Counted from the first letter of the stretch, positions 47,962 through 59,437 are shown. The stretch: 64,000 nucleotides of DNA from Bacillota bacterium (GCA_009711615.1 VENI01000006.1:62001-126000), one strand, 5' to 3'. Notes: a model not told the origin generated them from the letters alone. A program made the numbers and translations.

Positions 47962-48059
47962 TTTATAAATGAAAAATTTAAAATGTAAAATGAAAAATGA
48001 AATTAGTAATTTAATTAAAGTAAAATTATTTACGAAATAAGTTATGGGGGGTTTTTGCT
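47962..48059. repeat. AATGAAAAAT-type repeat between ilvC and ilvB copy 2
   Basis: ATGAAAAATTTAAAATGTAA then ATGAAAAATG, same family as at 5060 and 10547. GGGGGG ribosome binding site follows. Confidence 0.5.
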
Positions 48060-49718
48060 TTGGAAATTACCGTTGCCGAAGCGCTGGTGCGCTGCCTGGA
48101 GATGGAAGATGTTGACCTAGTTTTCGGTTACCCAGGTGGTTCCATCCTCCCTGTTTACGATGCCCTATACAATTCAGAAAACATAAAGCACATATTAACG
48201 CGCCATGAACAGGGGGCGGCCCATGCTGCCAGCGGTTATTCACGGGCCACCGGCAAAGTGGCTGTTTGTATGTCCACATCCGGTCCCGGAGCCACTAACT
48301 TGGTAACCGGCATTGCCAATGCCTATATGGACTCCATTCCAATGGTGTGTATCACTGGGCAGGTGTCCACATTACAGGTAGGCACCGATGCCTTTCAAGA
48401 AGTGGATATCACCGGTATAACCATGCCAATTGTAAAACACAGTTACCTGCTGAAAGATCCAAAGCAGCTGCCCAGTGTGATAAAAAAGGCCTTTCACATT
48501 GCTTCCACCGGGCGGCCTGGGCCGGTTGTAATTGACTTGCCCCGGGATGTGCAGGATGTAAAAATAAACTTTGAGTACCCGAAACAGACGGAACTGTCAG
48601 GTTATAACCCCACCTATAAGGGTCATCCTTCCCAGGTGGCTAAAGCTGCAAAACTTATTAAAAACAGCAAGCGCCCGGTAATATACGCCGGTGGTGGCGT
48701 TATTAACTCCGGGGCTTCTGAAACGCTGCTACAACTGGCGGAAACTATATCTGCCCCGGTGGTTAACACCTTGATGGGTCTCGGTACCATTCCCGGTGAC
48801 CATCCATTGTCATTGGGGATGTTGGGGTTACATGGTGCTCGCTATGCCAACCTAGCGGTAACTAACTGTGACCTGCTTATTGCAGTGGGAGCCAGATTTG
48901 ACGATCGAGTTACCGGTAAAATAGCTGCCTTTGCGCCGGATGCCGAAGTGATTCACATCGATATAGACCCGGCGGAGATTGGTAAAAACGTCATCTCTCA
49001 CCTGCCGATAGTTGGGGATACTAAAACAGTTCTGCAGGCATTACTAAAGAAGATTGAGCCCCAGGAAAACAAGGGTTGGTTTGAGCAAGTACAAAACTGG
49101 AAGAAAGAACATCCAATAACATATAGTAGACGTACTGAGAACTTAAAACCACAGCGTGTAGTGGAAAGGGTATATCAATATACCAATGGCCAGTCGGTGG
49201 TGGCCACTGATGTTGGCCAGCACCAAATGTGGGCAGTGCAGTACTACAAATTTAACCGCCCCAGAGGGCTTGTTACCTCCGGTGGCTTGGGTTGCATGGG
49301 ATTTGGGCTACCCGGCGCCATTGGTGCACAAATTGGCAGGCCCAATGAATCGGTGGTATTGATAAGCGGTGACGGCAGTTTTCAAATGAGCATGAATGAG
49401 CTGGCCACTGCTGCCGAACAGAATCTGCCGCTGAAAATATTCATCTTAAATAACCATCGTTTGGGTATGGTACGCCAGCTACAGGAATTTTACTGTGATA
49501 AACGCTACATGGCGGTGGACTTTCAATTTAACCTGGACTTTGCCGCTCTGGCAGAACTGTATGGTATGCGGGGCTACAAAGTAACCAGTGAAGATGAGTT
49601 GGAAGAAGTACTACCCAAAGTCTTTGATCAGCCGGGGGCAGTTATCGTAAACTGCCTCATCGATGAACAAGAAAACGTGATGCCCATGGTAAGGGCCGGT
49701 AAGGGCATTGGCGAATAG
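48060..49718 (+). CDS. ilvB: Acetolactate synthase large subunit (copy 2)
   Basis: 552 residues, full length with [16 protein letters not shown] (catalytic glutamate) and GDGSFQMSMNELATA (ThDP motif). Clearly related to copy 1 but diverged along its whole length, so an old duplication rather than an assembly artefact. No second ilvN is present; it may share IlvN or work alone. TTG start behind TGGGGGG. Confidence 0.93.
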   Translation: MEITVAEALVRCLEMEDVDLVFGYPGGSILPVYDALYNSENIKHILTRHEQGAAHAASGYSRATGKVAVCMSTSGPGATNLVTGIANAYMDSIPMVCITGQVSTLQVGTDAFQEVDITGITMPIVKHSYLLKDPKQLPSVIKKAFHIASTGRPGPVVIDLPRDVQDVKINFEYPKQTELSGYNPTYKGHPSQVAKAAKLIKNSKRPVIYAGGGVINSGASETLLQLAETISAPVVNTLMGLGTIPGDHPLSLGMLGLHGARYANLAVTNCDLLIAVGARFDDRVTGKIAAFAPDAEVIHIDIDPAEIGKNVISHLPIVGDTKTVLQALLKKIEPQENKGWFEQVQNWKKEHPITYSRRTENLKPQRVVERVYQYTNGQSVVATDVGQHQMWAVQYYKFNRPRGLVTSGGLGCMGFGLPGAIGAQIGRPNESVVLISGDGSFQMSMNELATAAEQNLPLKIFILNNHRLGMVRQLQEFYCDKRYMAVDFQFNLDFAALAELYGMRGYKVTSEDELEEVLPKVFDQPGAVIVNCLIDEQENVMPMVRAGKGIGE

Positions 49719-49748
49719 TGAAAAATGTAGAAAACTAAGAAAAAAATG

Positions 49749-49774
49749 GGTTTGAGCCGATTACGGCTCAAACC
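49749..49774. other. Hairpin between ilvB copy 2 and leuA
   Basis: GGTTTGAGCC, 6-base loop, GGCTCAAACC. No T run follows, so it is more likely an mRNA processing or stability element than a terminator. Confidence 0.5.
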
Positions 49775-49823
49775 AGGATACAAAAAGTTGGAATTCAAAC
49801 TATTGTGAAAGGGGTGGACCTTC

Positions 49824-51365
49824 TTGTCCAACCGAGTATACTTATTCGATACCACCTTGCGGGATGGAGAGCAGTCTCCTGGGGTGAGTTTAAATGTCGC
49901 TGAAAAAGTACAAATTGGCCGCCAGTTGGCTAAAATGGGTATTGACGTGATAGAAGCGGGTTTTCCTGTCACTTCCCAGGGGGATTTTAACGCGGTGCAG
50001 GCGGTGGCCAGGGAAGTTAAGGGTTCCTCGGTGGCGGCACTGGCCAGGGCCAACCCCAAAGATATTGACCGGGCCTGGGAAGCAGTGCAAGATGCCGAAC
50101 AGCCGCGCATTCATACATTTATAGCTACCTCCGATATTCACCTGCAGCATAAACTGCGAAAAGACCGCCAACAGGTGTTAGAAGCAGCGGTGGCAGCGGT
50201 GAAACACGCTTACAAATACACATCCGACGTGGAGTTCTCGGCGGAAGATGCCTCCCGTTCAGACCTTGATTATCTGTGTCAGGTACTGGAGGCGGTAATT
50301 AATGCCGGGGCTAATGTAGTAAACATTCCAGACACAGTGGGCTACACCATGCCGGAAGAGTTTAAAGAGTTCATTGAACAAATTGTAAAACGAGTGCCCA
50401 ACATTGATAAAGCCACCATCAGTATCCACTGCCATGACGATCTGGGTCTGGCGGTGGCCAACTCACTGGCGGCAGTGGCGGGTGGTGCCCGTCAAGTGGA
50501 AGGAACCATCAACGGCATTGGCGAGCGGGCCGGTAACGCAGCCTTGGAAGAAGTGGTTATGGGCCTCTACACCAGAAAAGACACCTACAACCTAACCACC
50601 AACGTCACCACCGAAGAGATATACCGCACCAGCCGTCTGGTTTCCAGCCTTACCGGCATGATGGTGCAGCCCAATAAGGCGGTGGTTGGTAAAAACGCCT
50701 TTGCCCATGAGTCCGGCATTCACCAGGACGGGGTGCTGAAAGAACGCACCACCTACGAAATTATGAATCCGTCCATGCTGGGTATTACCACAAGCAATAT
50801 CGTGTTGGGTAAACACTCCGGACGCCACGCCTTTAGAGACCGACTGATGCAGTTGGGCTTTAACCTTGCTGAAGATGAGGTTAACAAAGCCTTTGGTCGC
50901 TTTAAAGACCTGGCAGACAAAAAGAAGGAAATTAGCGATCACGATTTGGAAGCCATTGTGGATGAGGAAATTAGGGAACTGCCCAATACTTATGACCTAA
51001 GTTACCTGCATATTTCCAGTGGCACCACCGTGGTGCCCACAGCCACAGTGGGCATGAAAATTGGCGATGAAACAATGGAAGAGGCTTCCTGCGGCGATGG
51101 TCCGGTGGATGCCATCTATAAAGCGATAGATAAAATAACCAACCTGCACCTGGTGCTGGAGGAATATGTGATCAACGCCGTCACCGGTGGTAAAGATGCC
51201 TTGGGTGACGTTACAGTAAAGCTTCGCCAAGCAGATAATGGCAAAACCTACATTGGCCGAGGGGTAAGCACAGACGTTTTAGAAGCCAGCGCCAAGGCCT
51301 ATGTTAACGCAGCCAATAAGCTGGCCTATGAGCAAAAAGTGCAGGAGTTAGGAGATAGGAGTTAG
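49824..51365 (+). CDS. leuA: 2-isopropylmalate synthase
   Basis: 513 residues. DRE-TIM metallolyase: [16 protein letters not shown] at residues 8-23, then [16 protein letters not shown] near 200 (metal-binding histidines), and a C-terminal LeuA regulatory domain (about 390-505) for leucine feedback. First committed step of leucine synthesis. TTG start behind AAAGGGGTGG. The last codons (GDRS-stop) lie in the heptamer repeat. Confidence 0.95.
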   Translation: MSNRVYLFDTTLRDGEQSPGVSLNVAEKVQIGRQLAKMGIDVIEAGFPVTSQGDFNAVQAVAREVKGSSVAALARANPKDIDRAWEAVQDAEQPRIHTFIATSDIHLQHKLRKDRQQVLEAAVAAVKHAYKYTSDVEFSAEDASRSDLDYLCQVLEAVINAGANVVNIPDTVGYTMPEEFKEFIEQIVKRVPNIDKATISIHCHDDLGLAVANSLAAVAGGARQVEGTINGIGERAGNAALEEVVMGLYTRKDTYNLTTNVTTEEIYRTSRLVSSLTGMMVQPNKAVVGKNAFAHESGIHQDGVLKERTTYEIMNPSMLGITTSNIVLGKHSGRHAFRDRLMQLGFNLAEDEVNKAFGRFKDLADKKKEISDHDLEAIVDEEIRELPNTYDLSYLHISSGTTVVPTATVGMKIGDETMEEASCGDGPVDAIYKAIDKITNLHLVLEEYVINAVTGGKDALGDVTVKLRQADNGKTYIGRGVSTDVLEASAKAYVNAANKLAYEQKVQELGDRS

Positions 51366-51378
51366 GAGTTAGAATAAA
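51343..51378. repeat. Heptamer repeat overlapping the leuA stop
   Basis: GTGCAGGAGTTAGGAGATAG then GAGTTAGGAGTTAG. Identical opening (GTGCAGGAGTTAGGAG) to the copy after argC at 3727. Confidence 0.65.
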
Positions 51379-51483
51379 AAAACTAAAAACCAGACAAATT
51401 CTGATTCTTAGGAGAATTTTGGATGAATTGATGAAACAAATCTCTAATTGTGACTACTGACTACTAAAGAAAGGGTGACAACT

Positions 51484-52746
51484 ATGGGTATGACATTGGC
51501 AGAAAAAATCTTGGCTGCCAACTCAGGCCGGGATCACGTACAACCCGGTGAGCTGGTTAACGCCAAAGTGGATATGGTTTTAGGAAACGATATCACTGCT
51601 CCGGTTGCCATAAGAGAATTCAATAAAATCGGAGTAGATAAAGTTTTTAATAAAGATTGTATTGCCTTAGTACCTGACCACTTTGCACCAAACAAAGACA
51701 TTAAATCAGCAGAGCAGGCTAAAGTAATGCGGGAATTTGCCAAAGAACACAACCTCACCAACTACTTTGAAGTGGGTAAAATGGGTATCGAACACTGTCT
51801 GTTACCGGAACAAGGCCTGGTAGCCCCCGGCAACGTAGTTATCGGGGCCGACTCACACACCTGCACCTATGGTGCAATGGGAGCCTTTGCCACCGGTGTA
51901 GGTAGCACCGACTTGGCTGCAGCCATGGCACTGGGTGAAACATGGTTTAAAGTGCCGGAAAGCATTAAATTTGTCTTTCACGGAAAACTTAACCCTTGGG
52001 TGGGTGGAAAAGATTTAATCCTTTACACCATTGGCAAAATTGGTGTGGACGGAGCACTTTATAAGGCGATGGAATTTACCGGCCCGGTAATAAAAGAACT
52101 TTCCATGGATGGACGGTTTACCATGTGTAACATGGCCATTGAGGCAGGCGGTAAAGTTGGCCTGATTGAGCCCGACGAAACAACGCTGGCCTATGTAAAG
52201 GGTAGGGTAAAAGTGCCCGCTACTTTCTATAAAAGTGATGAAGATGCCCAGTATAGTGAAGTATATGAGTTTGACGTTAGTGAAATAGAACCCCAGGTGG
52301 CATTTCCCCATCTTCCGGAAAACACCAAACCGTTAAGTGATGCCACCGGAGTAAAAATAGATCAGTCGGTGATTGGCTCCTGCACCAACGGGCGCATAGA
52401 AGATCTAAGGCTGGCCGCTGAAGTATTAAAGGGTAATAAGGTAGACCCCAATGTGCGCTGCATCATCTTCCCTGGAACTCAGGAAATTTACCTACAGGCC
52501 ATGAAAGAAGGCTTGGTGGAAATATTTATTAAAGCAGGTGCTGCTGTTAGCACACCAACATGCGGCCCTTGCCTGGGCGGACACATGGGTATTTTGGCCA
52601 AAGGCGAACGTGCCATTGCCACCACCAACCGCAACTTTGTCGGTCGCATGGGACATCCGGAAAGCGAAGTCTATTTGTCCAACCCGGCGGTGGCGGCAGC
52701 ATCAGCAGTAAAAGGGCAGATTGCAAAACCAGAGGAGGTGGTTTAG
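51484..52746 (+). CDS. leuC: 3-isopropylmalate dehydratase large subunit
   Basis: About 420 residues, aconitase family. Cluster cysteines are in SCTNGR near residue 301 and [10 protein letters not shown] near 361-364. Isomerises isopropylmalate; with LeuD it also handles citramalate for isoleucine synthesis. ATG at 51484 behind AGAAAGGGTG; the GTG at 51475 overlaps that site. Confidence 0.95.
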   Translation: MGMTLAEKILAANSGRDHVQPGELVNAKVDMVLGNDITAPVAIREFNKIGVDKVFNKDCIALVPDHFAPNKDIKSAEQAKVMREFAKEHNLTNYFEVGKMGIEHCLLPEQGLVAPGNVVIGADSHTCTYGAMGAFATGVGSTDLAAAMALGETWFKVPESIKFVFHGKLNPWVGGKDLILYTIGKIGVDGALYKAMEFTGPVIKELSMDGRFTMCNMAIEAGGKVGLIEPDETTLAYVKGRVKVPATFYKSDEDAQYSEVYEFDVSEIEPQVAFPHLPENTKPLSDATGVKIDQSVIGSCTNGRIEDLRLAAEVLKGNKVDPNVRCIIFPGTQEIYLQAMKEGLVEIFIKAGAAVSTPTCGPCLGGHMGILAKGERAIATTNRNFVGRMGHPESEVYLSNPAVAAASAVKGQIAKPEEVV

Positions 52747-53247
52747 GTGAAACTAAACGGAGCAGCTTGGAAATTTGGTAACGACATTGACACAGATGTA
52801 ATTATTCCGGCCCGGCACCTAAACACATCTGACCCGGAAGAACTGGCCAAACATTGCATGGAAGATGGTGACCCGGAGTTTTATCAAAAGATTAACGGCG
52901 GTGACGTAATAGTTGCCGGTAAAAACTTTGGTTGTGGCAGCTCTCGGGAACATGCCCCCATTGCCATTAAAGCGGCAGGTATATCTTGTGTAATAGCTAA
53001 ATCCTTTGCCCGCATCTTTTATAGAAATGCATTTAACATTGGTCTACCCATCTTTGAATGTCCAGAAGCGGCAGAAAAAATTCAACCTGGCGATAAGCTG
53101 GAGGTTGATGTAGATAGCGGCGAAATTGTTAATACTACCAAAAACGAAACCTATCAGGCTACACCGGTGCCGGAGTTTATGCAACAGATTATTGCCGCCG
53201 GTGGGCTTATCAATTACGTATCAAAAAGGGTGAAAAATAATGAATAA
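52747..53247 (+). CDS. leuD: 3-isopropylmalate dehydratase small subunit
   Basis: 166 residues, swivel domain partner of LeuC. Typical segments [15 protein letters not shown] near the start and [14 protein letters not shown] near residue 58. The GTG start follows the leuC stop with no gap, behind GAGGAGGTGG; the end overlaps leuB by 8 bases. The length fits the LeuD/HacB type common in Firmicutes and archaea. Confidence 0.95.
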   Translation: MKLNGAAWKFGNDIDTDVIIPARHLNTSDPEELAKHCMEDGDPEFYQKINGGDVIVAGKNFGCGSSREHAPIAIKAAGISCVIAKSFARIFYRNAFNIGLPIFECPEAAEKIQPGDKLEVDVDSGEIVNTTKNETYQATPVPEFMQQIIAAGGLINYVSKRVKNNE

Positions 53248-54310
53248 AATTGCAGTGCTTCCAGGTGATGGCATTGGAGCGGAAATAGTGCCACCAGCCC
53301 TTGAAGCAGTAAAAGAAGCAGGTAGAAAATACGGCTATCGATTTGATTTTAAGCACGGGCTTATTGGTGGTGCCGCCTATGATGAAACAGGGCATCCGCT
53401 GCCGGAAGAGACACTAAAATTATGTAAAGAAAGTGATGCGGTAATTCTAGGGGCAGTGGGCGGTCCCAAGTGGGAGAACCTACCGGTACACCTACGCCCG
53501 GAAGTGGGAGCGCTATTACCAATTAGAAAGCACTTAGGTTTATTCGCTAACCTGCGCCCGGTACAGGTATTTCCGCAATTAGCCGATGCATCTACCTTGA
53601 AAACTGAATTGGTATCCGGCCTGGATATAATGATAGTGCGAGAACTAACCGGGGGACTATATTTCGGTGACAAGAAAAAAGAGCCTATTGATGGAGGATA
53701 CCGGGTTGTAGACACACTGGTTTACACCACCCCGGAAATTGACCGGGTGGCCCGTCTATCATTTGAACTGGCCCAAAAACGCGGTGGCAGATTAACTTCT
53801 GTTGACAAAGCCAACGTACTTGAAACTTCCCGGCATTGGCGGGAAGTGGTGGTAAATCTGGCCCAGGAGTACTCCGATGTGGAACTAAGCCACATCTACG
53901 TAGATAACTGTGCCATGCAGCTGGTGCGAGATCCAAAGCAGTTTGATGTAATGGTTACTGAAAATATGTTTGGCGATATCCTGACAGACCTGGCGGCCCA
54001 GCTGACCGGTTCAATTGGGATGCTGCCCTCAGCCAGCATTGGTGGAGATGTGGCGCTGTATGAGCCCATTCACGGTTCTGCACCGGACATTGCCGGTAAA
54101 GATCTAGCCAATCCACTGGCCACCATTCTGTCTGCCGCCATGATGCTGCGCATCACCTATAACATGGAACAAGCAGCGGCTGATATTGAAAAGGCGGTAA
54201 CAAAAGTGCTGGAAGACGGTTATCGTACCGGTGATATTATGCAGCCGGGAATGAAACAAGTGGGTACCAAAGAAATGGGTGAACTTGTATTACAACACCT
54301 TCGGGGGTGA
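53240..54310 (+). CDS. leuB: 3-isopropylmalate dehydrogenase
   Basis: 356 residues. Oxidative decarboxylation of isopropylmalate with NAD; the same enzyme usually serves methylmalate in the citramalate route. [11 protein letters not shown] at the start, the substrate loop LRPVQVFP with following arginines, and the NAD site [18 protein letters not shown] near 270 are intact. Confidence 0.96.
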   Translation: MNKIAVLPGDGIGAEIVPPALEAVKEAGRKYGYRFDFKHGLIGGAAYDETGHPLPEETLKLCKESDAVILGAVGGPKWENLPVHLRPEVGALLPIRKHLGLFANLRPVQVFPQLADASTLKTELVSGLDIMIVRELTGGLYFGDKKKEPIDGGYRVVDTLVYTTPEIDRVARLSFELAQKRGGRLTSVDKANVLETSRHWREVVVNLAQEYSDVELSHIYVDNCAMQLVRDPKQFDVMVTENMFGDILTDLAAQLTGSIGMLPSASIGGDVALYEPIHGSAPDIAGKDLANPLATILSAAMMLRITYNMEQAAADIEKAVTKVLEDGYRTGDIMQPGMKQVGTKEMGELVLQHLRG

Positions 54311-54314
54311 TGAG

Positions 54315-55886
54315 ATGCTGCCAGCAGTAAAAATATATGACACCACCCTACGGGATGGCACCCAGGGCGAGGGAATCTCGCTGTCGGTGGATGATAAAAT
54401 AAAAATAGCCTTAAAATTAGATGCCATGGGTTTTCACTACATTGAAGGCGGTTGGCCTGGTTCCAACCCTAAAGACATGGAATTCTTTAAACGAATTGCT
54501 GAATGTGATTTAAACCAGGCCATTATCACTGCCTTTGGCAGCACCCGCAAACCCGGTGTGGCGGTAGAACATGATGCCAACCTAAAGGCGTTGATAGAAT
54601 CTGGGGTAAAAGCAGCGGCTATCTTCGGCAAATCATGGGATTTTCATGTTACCCATGCTTTAAATACCACATTGGAAGAAAACTTGGCCATGATTGAGCA
54701 ATCAGTAAATTACCTAAAGAAAAACGGACTGGAAGTTATTTATGATGCTGAACACTTTTTCGACGGGTATAAGGCTAATCAAGAGTACGCACTGGCCACG
54801 CTAGCAGCAGCCCAGCGGGGTGGGGCAGATACAGTGGTACTGTGCGATACCAACGGTGGTACTATGCCCTATGAAGTGCAGGAGATATTGGAAGACGTGC
54901 AAAACACCATTCATCTGCCGATGGGAATACATGCCCACAATGACTGTGAAATGGCAGTGGCCAATTCCATGATGGCTGTTCGAGCCGGTGCGGCCCAAGT
55001 TCAGGGCACAGTTAATGGTTACGGTGAACGGTGTGGTAATGCCAACCTGTGTTCAATAATACCTAACCTAGAGTTTAAATACAAGGTGGAGAGTATTCCC
55101 GGAGACAATCTGGTGCACCTTACTGAAGTATCCCGCTACGTCAGTGAAGTGGCCAACGTTAATCCCAATTCCCACCAGCCCTATGTGGGAGCCAGTGCCT
55201 TTGCTCATAAGGGTGGCATCCATGTCAGTGCACTAATGAAGAATGCATCCACCTATGAACATATTCAGCCGGAGCAGGTGGGCAACAAACGCAGGGTTTT
55301 AGTATCGGAACTTTCCGGTGCATCTAACCTCTTGTATAAATTTAAAGAAACCGATTCAGACATAGATGCCAAAAAACCAGAAACCCGCAGACTGCTGGAA
55401 GAAGTAAAAAATCTAGAAAACAAGGGTTACCAGTTTGAGGGTGCCGAAGGTTCCTTTGAACTATTAATGCGCAAAACCTTTAACGGCTACAAAGAACCCT
55501 TTTCATTACAAAACATGCGCATTATATTAGAACTGAGAGAAGACCAACCGGTCCATTCCGAAGCTGTTATTAAAATGAAAGTTAAAGATAACCTAGTGCA
55601 CACAGCAGCAGAAGGAAACGGTCCGGTTAACGCCCTGGATAACGCCCTAAGAAAGGCGTTGGAAGAAGCATATCCCGCTGTCAATAAAATGAAGTTAAAC
55701 GACTATAAAGTACGGGTGCTGGATGAAAAAGCCGGTACCGAAGCGGTGGTACGGGTACTGATAGAAACCGGCGACGGCAAACGTTCCTGGAGTACAGTGG
55801 GCGTATCATCAAACATTATCGAAGCCAGCTGGCAAGCACTGGTAGACAGTATGGCTTACGGATTAATAAAAAACGAAGAACAATAA
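54315..55886 (+). CDS. cimA: (R)-citramalate synthase
   Basis: About 523 residues, DRE-TIM metallolyase with [17 protein letters not shown] near the start, a catalytic [13 protein letters not shown] motif near 208 and a LeuA-type C-terminal domain. The TQGEG variant and placement after leuB fit CimA, which joins pyruvate and acetyl-CoA to start threonine-independent isoleucine synthesis through LeuCD and LeuB. No ilvA lies in the operon, in agreement. The ATG at 54315 behind GGGGGTGATGAG is used; the earlier frame start at 54279 lies inside leuB. Confidence 0.9.
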   Translation: MLPAVKIYDTTLRDGTQGEGISLSVDDKIKIALKLDAMGFHYIEGGWPGSNPKDMEFFKRIAECDLNQAIITAFGSTRKPGVAVEHDANLKALIESGVKAAAIFGKSWDFHVTHALNTTLEENLAMIEQSVNYLKKNGLEVIYDAEHFFDGYKANQEYALATLAAAQRGGADTVVLCDTNGGTMPYEVQEILEDVQNTIHLPMGIHAHNDCEMAVANSMMAVRAGAAQVQGTVNGYGERCGNANLCSIIPNLEFKYKVESIPGDNLVHLTEVSRYVSEVANVNPNSHQPYVGASAFAHKGGIHVSALMKNASTYEHIQPEQVGNKRRVLVSELSGASNLLYKFKETDSDIDAKKPETRRLLEEVKNLENKGYQFEGAEGSFELLMRKTFNGYKEPFSLQNMRIILELREDQPVHSEAVIKMKVKDNLVHTAAEGNGPVNALDNALRKALEEAYPAVNKMKLNDYKVRVLDEKAGTEAVVRVLIETGDGKRSWSTVGVSSNIIEASWQALVDSMAYGLIKNEEQ

Positions 55887-55888
55887 AA

Positions 55889-55924
55889 CCGGTACAAAAA
55901 AACTGTACCGGCTTTATTTTTTTA
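55889..55924 (+). terminator. Terminator of the ilv-leu operon
   Basis: CCGGTACA, 7-base loop, TGTACCGG, then CTTTATTTTTTT. Confidence 0.92.
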
Positions 55925-56037
55925 TTCTGAATTCTGATTCATTTTTTCCTCCCGGTGAAATTTCCAGCAGGTATATTAATAGATAAAATAGAATAACTTA
56001 CAAAAGATTACCGTTGTCTTCAGTTAGGGGGTGCACC

Positions 56038-56871
56038 TTGTTAGATCAGTTACGCGCGTTAAATTTAAATTTGTCACCTTTCTCTGTAATTAGTATTTTC
56101 GACATTATTATAGTAGCCTTGGTATTGTACAAGCTAATGCTGGTTATCCGGGGCACCCGGGCGGTACAGTTAATCAAAGGTATTGTGGTACTACTGGTGG
56201 CCACCACCATCAGTAGCTGGCTGAACCTATACACCATCAATTGGCTGCTTCGCCAGACCATGACCGCCTTGGTGGTGGCACTGCCCATTGTTTTTCAGCC
56301 CGAACTGCGTCGGGCGTTAGAACAGTTGGGCCGGGGCAAATTTTTTGCCCGGTCAGTTACCAACCTGGGTGAAGAAGACAGATCACGCATGATAAATGAA
56401 GTGGTACGGGCAGTGCAAGTGTTGTCTAAGAACGACATCGGTGCCCTAATCGTGATAGAACGGGTAACAGGGCTGGAAGAATACATAGATACAGGGATTA
56501 GAATAGACGGCATTGTAACATCAGAATTTCTAATCAACCTGTTCATACCAAAATCACCGCTGCATGATGGTGCATGTATAATCAGGGGAGACCGGGTAAC
56601 GGCAGCTTCATGTTTTTTGCCCCTAACCGATGCTCCGCTTAAACACGATTTGGGCACCAGGCATCGGGCTGGGGTGGGCGTCACCGAGTATTCAGACGCC
56701 CTTACGGTTATTGTATCAGAGGAAACAGGAGCCATTTCATTGGCCGAAGATGGTGAAATAATACAAATGATAGATGAAACAACCCTTAAGCAGCGGCTGA
56801 TAGATGACCTACAGCCCAAATCTTCGCCTTCATTGTCAAACATTTGGAATAAGAGTGGTGACAGCCAGTGA
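56038..56871 (+). CDS. cdaA: Diadenylate cyclase (c-di-AMP synthase)
   Basis: About 278 residues. Three N-terminal membrane helices (IFDIIIVALVLYKLMLVI; IVVLLVATTISSWL; TMTALVVALPIVF) precede a DisA_N domain with the DGA motif (SPLHDGACII) and the RHR motif (GTRHRAGVGV). It makes c-di-AMP from two ATP. The TTG at 56038 behind AGGGGGTG is chosen; the frame opens at 56014. The order cdaA-ybbR-glmM is the classic Firmicute arrangement, where YbbR and GlmM control the cyclase. Confidence 0.95.
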   Translation: MLDQLRALNLNLSPFSVISIFDIIIVALVLYKLMLVIRGTRAVQLIKGIVVLLVATTISSWLNLYTINWLLRQTMTALVVALPIVFQPELRRALEQLGRGKFFARSVTNLGEEDRSRMINEVVRAVQVLSKNDIGALIVIERVTGLEEYIDTGIRIDGIVTSEFLINLFIPKSPLHDGACIIRGDRVTAASCFLPLTDAPLKHDLGTRHRAGVGVTEYSDALTVIVSEETGAISLAEDGEIIQMIDETTLKQRLIDDLQPKSSPSLSNIWNKSGDSQ

Positions 56872-57863
56872 ACTTTTTTAATTTTAACCTTACATCCTGG
56901 CGCCGTTACTCACTGATGATATTATCCCTATTTATTGCCGTTCTACTGTGGCTATATGTTACCAACCTGCAGAGCCCACTCAGAGAACAGGAATTCAGAG
57001 TTTCCTTACAGCCCAGTGGTCTGCCCGATGGAATGGTTGTTGAAGAGCTGCCCGATCGCGTTAGTATCAGAGTAAAAACAATTGATATTAAGGTTGGCGG
57101 GTTGGAAGCAGGAGACTTCAACGCAAACATTGATTTGTCAGAGGCTAAGTTGGGAGAAAACAACCTACCGGTTAATGTTAAAGCACCCCCCGGGGTGGAC
57201 ATTTCCAGAGTGATTCCCAATGAAGTGACGGTTCAGGTGGATAAGCTGGTGCAAAAGCAGGTGCCGGTTAAAGTGTTCTTGCGTGGCACACCAGAACCGG
57301 GATATTCCGTTGGGGAAGCGGTATTGGTACCGAACGCTGTACTTGCCAGGGGACCAAGCAGAGCACTAAATACAATAGAGCAAGTGCCGGTAACGGTGGA
57401 TGTGGAAGGTGCCAGCCAAAACTTGGACTACACTCTGCCACTGTCACTACAGCAGCCAGGAATAAGCCTTTCCCCGGAAGTAGTTCGGGTGGTGGTGCCG
57501 GTAAACATTACCGTGCCATATAAAGCAGTACCTGTGCGCATAAACGTCACTGGCAAACCTGCCAGTGAATACCAGATAGATCAAATGACAGCCGAACCGG
57601 CGGTGGTAAAGATGTATGCACCATCAGACATCCTATCTGAAATAAATGAGGTAAGTACTAAACAAATTAACCTAAACGGGGTTAGCGGCAATCTTAAACG
57701 TTCTGTCGAGTTAAACCTGCCAGAGGGTGTAGTTCTGTTGCAACCCGATAATGTAGAAGTAACAATAAGCGTAGTACAAAAACCAACACCAGAAACCGAA
57801 CCTGAATCACCTAATGAAGAGACAGAAACCGATGCTAATAATGATCTAAAGGAAAGCCAATAA
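56868..57863 (+). CDS. ybbR: YbbR-domain cyclase regulator (CdaR)
   Basis: 331 residues. One N-terminal membrane helix (LMILSLFIAVLLWLYV) and repeated YbbR domains outside the membrane (recurring pattern of P-x-x-V and strand pairs at about 40-115, 120-200, 205-290), then an acidic low-complexity tail (TPETEPESPNEETETD). Binds and regulates CdaA in other Firmicutes. GTG start overlaps the cdaA stop by 4 bases. Confidence 0.9.
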   Translation: MNFFNFNLTSWRRYSLMILSLFIAVLLWLYVTNLQSPLREQEFRVSLQPSGLPDGMVVEELPDRVSIRVKTIDIKVGGLEAGDFNANIDLSEAKLGENNLPVNVKAPPGVDISRVIPNEVTVQVDKLVQKQVPVKVFLRGTPEPGYSVGEAVLVPNAVLARGPSRALNTIEQVPVTVDVEGASQNLDYTLPLSLQQPGISLSPEVVRVVVPVNITVPYKAVPVRINVTGKPASEYQIDQMTAEPAVVKMYAPSDILSEINEVSTKQINLNGVSGNLKRSVELNLPEGVVLLQPDNVEVTISVVQKPTPETEPESPNEETETDANNDLKESQ

Positions 57864-57866
57864 CAG

Positions 57867-57899
57867 TTGGGGGCTAGATTAAGCCTCCAACATTTTTAT
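57867..57899 (+). terminator. Hairpin with T run after ybbR
   Basis: TTGGGGGCT, 6-base loop, AGCCTCCAA with one mismatch, then CATTTTTAT. A moderate terminator. Confidence 0.6.
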
Positions 57900-57955
57900 G
57901 TAAAAAACAGGTATTAACGTTGATTTCGCAGGCAACATATACTATCATAAGGTGT

Positions 57956-57985
57956 TTGACATTAACAAAAGAATAAAAGTATAAT
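57956..57985 (+). promoter_or_regulatory. glmM promoter
   Basis: TTGACA (57956-57961), 18 bp, TATAAT (57980-57985). GlmM can therefore be expressed apart from cdaA-ybbR. Confidence 0.75.
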
Positions 57986-58016
57986 TATTATGGATTTTTC
58001 CGAAAGGAGATAACGT

Positions 58017-59354
58017 ATGGCGAAGCTTTTCGGTACAGACGGAGTAAGAGGTGTGGCTAATCGGGAACTAACCGCAGAATTAGCATTTAAACTTGGTCAG
58101 GCAGGGGCCTGTGTGCTTACCGACCAAGGAGAGGCCAAGAAAATAGTGATTGGCCGGGATACCAGAATATCTGGAGATATGCTGGAAGCAGCCCTGGTGG
58201 CTGGAATTTGTTCAGTGGGGGTGGACGTCTATAAAGTGGGTGTGATGCCCACACCGGCGATAGCTTACCTAACCAGGGAACTGGGTGCGGCAGCAGGAGT
58301 GGTGATCTCTGCATCCCATAACCCTGTAGAGGACAACGGCATAAAATTTTTTGGTCCCAGCGGTTATAAACTTACCGACCAGGTGGAAGAAAAAATTGAA
58401 ACCATGGTATTGGATAACAGCTTAGAATACCCATCCCCGGTGGGCGGTGACTTGGGTTGCACTTTTAAAATAGATGACGCTTTAGATAGGTATGTAAACT
58501 TTGCCCGCCAGACAATAAACACAGACTTAAAAGGTTTAAAAATTGTTGTGGACTGCGCCAACGGGGCGGCATATCAAGTGGCACCCCGGGTGTTAAGTGA
58601 ACTGGGTGCTGAAGTAATACCAGTCTTTAACTTCCCTGATGGCGTTAACATTAATAAAGATTGTGGATCTACCCATCCGGAAACATTGATGAAGAAAGTT
58701 GTTGAACACGGCGCAGACATAGGTTTAGCCCATGATGGTGATGCCGACCGAGTGCTGGCGGTGGATGGCAACGGCAAACTGGTGGATGGTGACCAAATTA
58801 TGGTAATATGCGCCAAGCATTTAAAACAGCAGGGCCAACTGCCGCTGGATACCTTGGTGGTTACCGTAATGAGTAATTTGGGACTACATACCGTCTTAAA
58901 ACAAAGCGGTATTAACGTATTGCAAACTAAGGTGGGCGACCGCTATGTAATGGAGAAACTGCTGGAAAGTGGTGTTACACTGGGCGGAGAACAATCCGGG
59001 CACATCATTTTCCTAGACCATAACAGTACCGGAGACGGCATTATTACCGCCTTGCAACTGCTGGCTGTAATGAAAGAAACAGGGCATTCCCTAAACAAAT
59101 TGGCAGCACAAATGGAGCACTACCCGCAGCTTTTGAAAAACGTTCGGGTGGAAGATAAAGAGAAGGTAATGAACAGTAGCCAAGTGAAAAAGGCCATCGC
59201 CCAAGTAGAAAAAGACCTACAGGGTGAGGGCAGAGTATTAGTGCGCCCTTCCGGCACAGAGCCATTGGTAAGAGTAATGGCAGAAGCCAAGGACCCAAAT
59301 AAATTAAACGAAGTGGTGAACAAACTGGTGGGTATAATAGAGCAGTTAGAATAA
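58017..59354 (+). CDS. glmM: Phosphoglucosamine mutase
   Basis: 445 residues. Converts glucosamine-6-phosphate to glucosamine-1-phosphate for cell wall precursors. The phosphoserine loop is [15 protein letters not shown] near residue 99, the metal loop is DGDADR near 240, and [12 protein letters not shown] is near the C-terminus. GGAGATAAC precedes the ATG. Follows cdaA-ybbR and precedes glmS, which makes its substrate. Confidence 0.96.
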   Translation: MAKLFGTDGVRGVANRELTAELAFKLGQAGACVLTDQGEAKKIVIGRDTRISGDMLEAALVAGICSVGVDVYKVGVMPTPAIAYLTRELGAAAGVVISASHNPVEDNGIKFFGPSGYKLTDQVEEKIETMVLDNSLEYPSPVGGDLGCTFKIDDALDRYVNFARQTINTDLKGLKIVVDCANGAAYQVAPRVLSELGAEVIPVFNFPDGVNINKDCGSTHPETLMKKVVEHGADIGLAHDGDADRVLAVDGNGKLVDGDQIMVICAKHLKQQGQLPLDTLVVTVMSNLGLHTVLKQSGINVLQTKVGDRYVMEKLLESGVTLGGEQSGHIIFLDHNSTGDGIITALQLLAVMKETGHSLNKLAAQMEHYPQLLKNVRVEDKEKVMNSSQVKKAIAQVEKDLQGEGRVLVRPSGTEPLVRVMAEAKDPNKLNEVVNKLVGIIEQLE

Positions 59355-59437
59355 CTATTGCATATTATGACCTTAAGAGGGGGTGAGGCCTGCAGGAAAT
59401 TATCTAGAATAACTATCTAATTAAAACTTAATAACAA

